A DNA stretch of 5,759 nt from Croceicoccus sp. (GTDB lineage: Bacteria > Pseudomonadota > Alphaproteobacteria > Sphingomonadales > Sphingomonadaceae), in NCBI GenBank assembly GCA_029936705.1, contig JAPYSD010000254.1, positions 1-5,759 on the forward strand, in the 5' to 3' direction. Below are positions 4,816 through 5,759 of this stretch, piece after piece. A program made the translations under genes and the position numbers. Position 1 is the first letter of the stretch, and each line of letters opens with the position of its first letter. The notes beneath the pieces are model-generated. The model did not search any database and had not been told where the DNA came from. It was given only the letters and a program-made list of their open reading frames with translations.

Positions 4816-5759
4816 ATGGACGACGTTCTTGCACCCGATCATGCCGACATCCCGCCCGCGGGCAATCCGCGCGCCCGCTATGCCGCCGATCCGGCGCACA
4901 CGCGTGGGCGCGAGTTCGGCGAGGTCGAGGGCGGGGTGCGCGGCCCGCGCAGCGCCTATCAGCGCGACCGGGACCGGATCATCCACTCGATCGCGTTCCG
5001 CCGGCTGAAGCACAAGGCGCAGGTCTTCGTCGCGCCCTATGGCGACCATTACCGCACGCGGCTGACCCACAGCCTGGAAGTCGCGCAGGTCGGCCGGGTG
5101 ATCGCCCGCGCGCTGGGTCTGGACGAGGACCTGACCGAGGCGCTGTGCCTGGCGCATGACATCGGCCACGGCCCGTTTGGCCACGCGGGCGAGCGGGCGT
5201 TGCAGCGGGCGCTTGGCGACCATGGCGGCTTTGATCACAATGCCCATACGCTGCGGGTGCTGATGCGGCTGGAAAGCCCCTATTGCACGCACGAAGGACT
5301 GAACCTGTCGTGGGAAACGCTGGAAGGGCTGGCCAAGCACAACGGGCCGGTGACCGGCGCCAAGCCGCTGCCCTGGGCGCTGCGCGAGCTGGACGCGGCG
5401 TTTCCGCTCGACCTGGCGGGCTGGCCCAGCCTGGAGGCGCAGGTGGCGGCGCTGGCCGACGACATCGCCTATGACAATCACGATATCGAGGACGGCATCC
5501 GCGCCGGTTTCCTCTCGCTCGACCAGATCCTGTCGATGCCGTTCGTGGCGCAGCAGTGGGACGCGATCAACCGCAAGTTCCCCGGCGTGGCGCGCGAGAG
5601 GCTGCAGCGCGAGCTGATCCGTTCGCAGATCGGCTGGATGGTCACCGACGTCATTGCCGAGACGAGGGGCCGCATCGCGCAGGCCGGGGTCGAGACCGCG
5701 CGCGACGTGCGCGAGGCGGGGGTACAGCTCGCGGGCTTCTCGATCGGCGTGGCCGAGGC
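4816..5759 (+). CDS. dgt: Type-2 deoxyguanosinetriphosphate triphosphohydrolase (dGTPase-like), 3' end outside window
   Basis: An HD-domain metalloenzyme that hydrolyses dGTP (or other dNTPs in this subtype) to the deoxynucleoside and triphosphate, affecting dNTP pools. The 314 visible codons contain RDRDRIIHSIAFRRLKHK (50-67), DHYRTRLTHSLEVAQ (77-91) with metal ligand His85, the HD pair His114/Asp115 in AHDIGHGPFGHAGE (113-126), GFDHN (138-142), LSWETLEGLAKHNGP (164-178) and ADDIAYDNHDIEDG (214-227) with ligand Asp216. These are the marks of the alphaproteobacterial type-2 form. The frame is still open at the right edge; family members are about 380-400 residues, so perhaps 70-90 are missing. 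The ATG at 4816 follows CGGGGTGGGCG and gives the usual family N-terminus (ARYAADPAHTRGR at 20-32). In-frame GTG 4786 and TTG 4780 are less likely starts. Confidence 0.95.
   Translation, partial: MDDVLAPDHADIPPAGNPRARYAADPAHTRGREFGEVEGGVRGPRSAYQRDRDRIIHSIAFRRLKHKAQVFVAPYGDHYRTRLTHSLEVAQVGRVIARALGLDEDLTEALCLAHDIGHGPFGHAGERALQRALGDHGGFDHNAHTLRVLMRLESPYCTHEGLNLSWETLEGLAKHNGPVTGAKPLPWALRELDAAFPLDLAGWPSLEAQVAALADDIAYDNHDIEDGIRAGFLSLDQILSMPFVAQQWDAINRKFPGVARERLQRELIRSQIGWMVTDVIAETRGRIAQAGVETARDVREAGVQLAGFSIGVAE

Noticed and set aside
4693..5481. A 262-codon open frame on the minus strand opposite the dGTPase
   Set aside because: The plus strand carries unmistakable HD-domain dGTPase motifs. The antisense product shows no recognisable domain.

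Overview
The window is high-GC DNA with tightly packed genes and strong G/C third positions. Protein flavour suggests an alphaproteobacterium, most likely a sphingomonad (Sphingomonadales): an aa3-type cytochrome oxidase subunit IV, a type-2 dGTPase, and a Fis-type regulator ending in GIDNAA. The order-level placement is inference from recognised families, with no marker gene or search behind it. Seven protein genes are supported. Two are cut by the window edges (folP at the left, dgt at the right). I see no RNA gene, insertion sequence, prophage or CRISPR array.

Layout. (1) 3-1192, plus strand: the C-terminal three quarters of dihydropteroate synthase (folP), with a DUF1643 protein starting inside its stop codon (ATGA overlap). 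(2) 1180-3423, minus strand: an NtrC-type response regulator followed 66 bp later by a short-chain dehydrogenase (SDR). The SDR gene ends tail-to-tail with DUF1643, sharing 13 bp. (3) 3424-3730: a divergent 307-bp control region that is AT-rich near the regulator and contains several dyads. (4) 3731-3853, plus strand: a 40-residue CoxIV-like membrane protein, followed by a good intrinsic terminator at 3933-3968. (5) 4014-5759, plus strand: an aspartate/glutamate racemase-family gene with a TTG start, then a type-2 dGTP triphosphohydrolase open at the right edge.

How the genes fit together. Most look like core-genome neighbours rather than one pathway: folate synthesis, dNTP hydrolysis, a respiratory-chain subunit, amino-acid racemase chemistry and a redox enzyme. 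The regulator is the most plausible local controller. It lies upstream of the SDR gene and divergent from coxIV, but no target can be assigned from sequence alone.

Most notable observations. The NtrC-type regulator has a normal receiver domain, Walker A and HTH, but lacks the sigma-54 contact loop consensus (GAFPGA instead of GAFTGA) and both arginine fingers, so it may work without sigma-54 and without ordinary ATP hydrolysis. Directly after its stop codon lies a second, out-of-frame copy of its last eight codons, differing only at synonymous positions. The racemase has alanine where the first catalytic Cys/Thr is expected. Two genes (SDR and racemase) have inverted repeats whose 3' arm overlaps the Shine-Dalgarno. 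I found no clear evidence of a wholly new multi-gene system.
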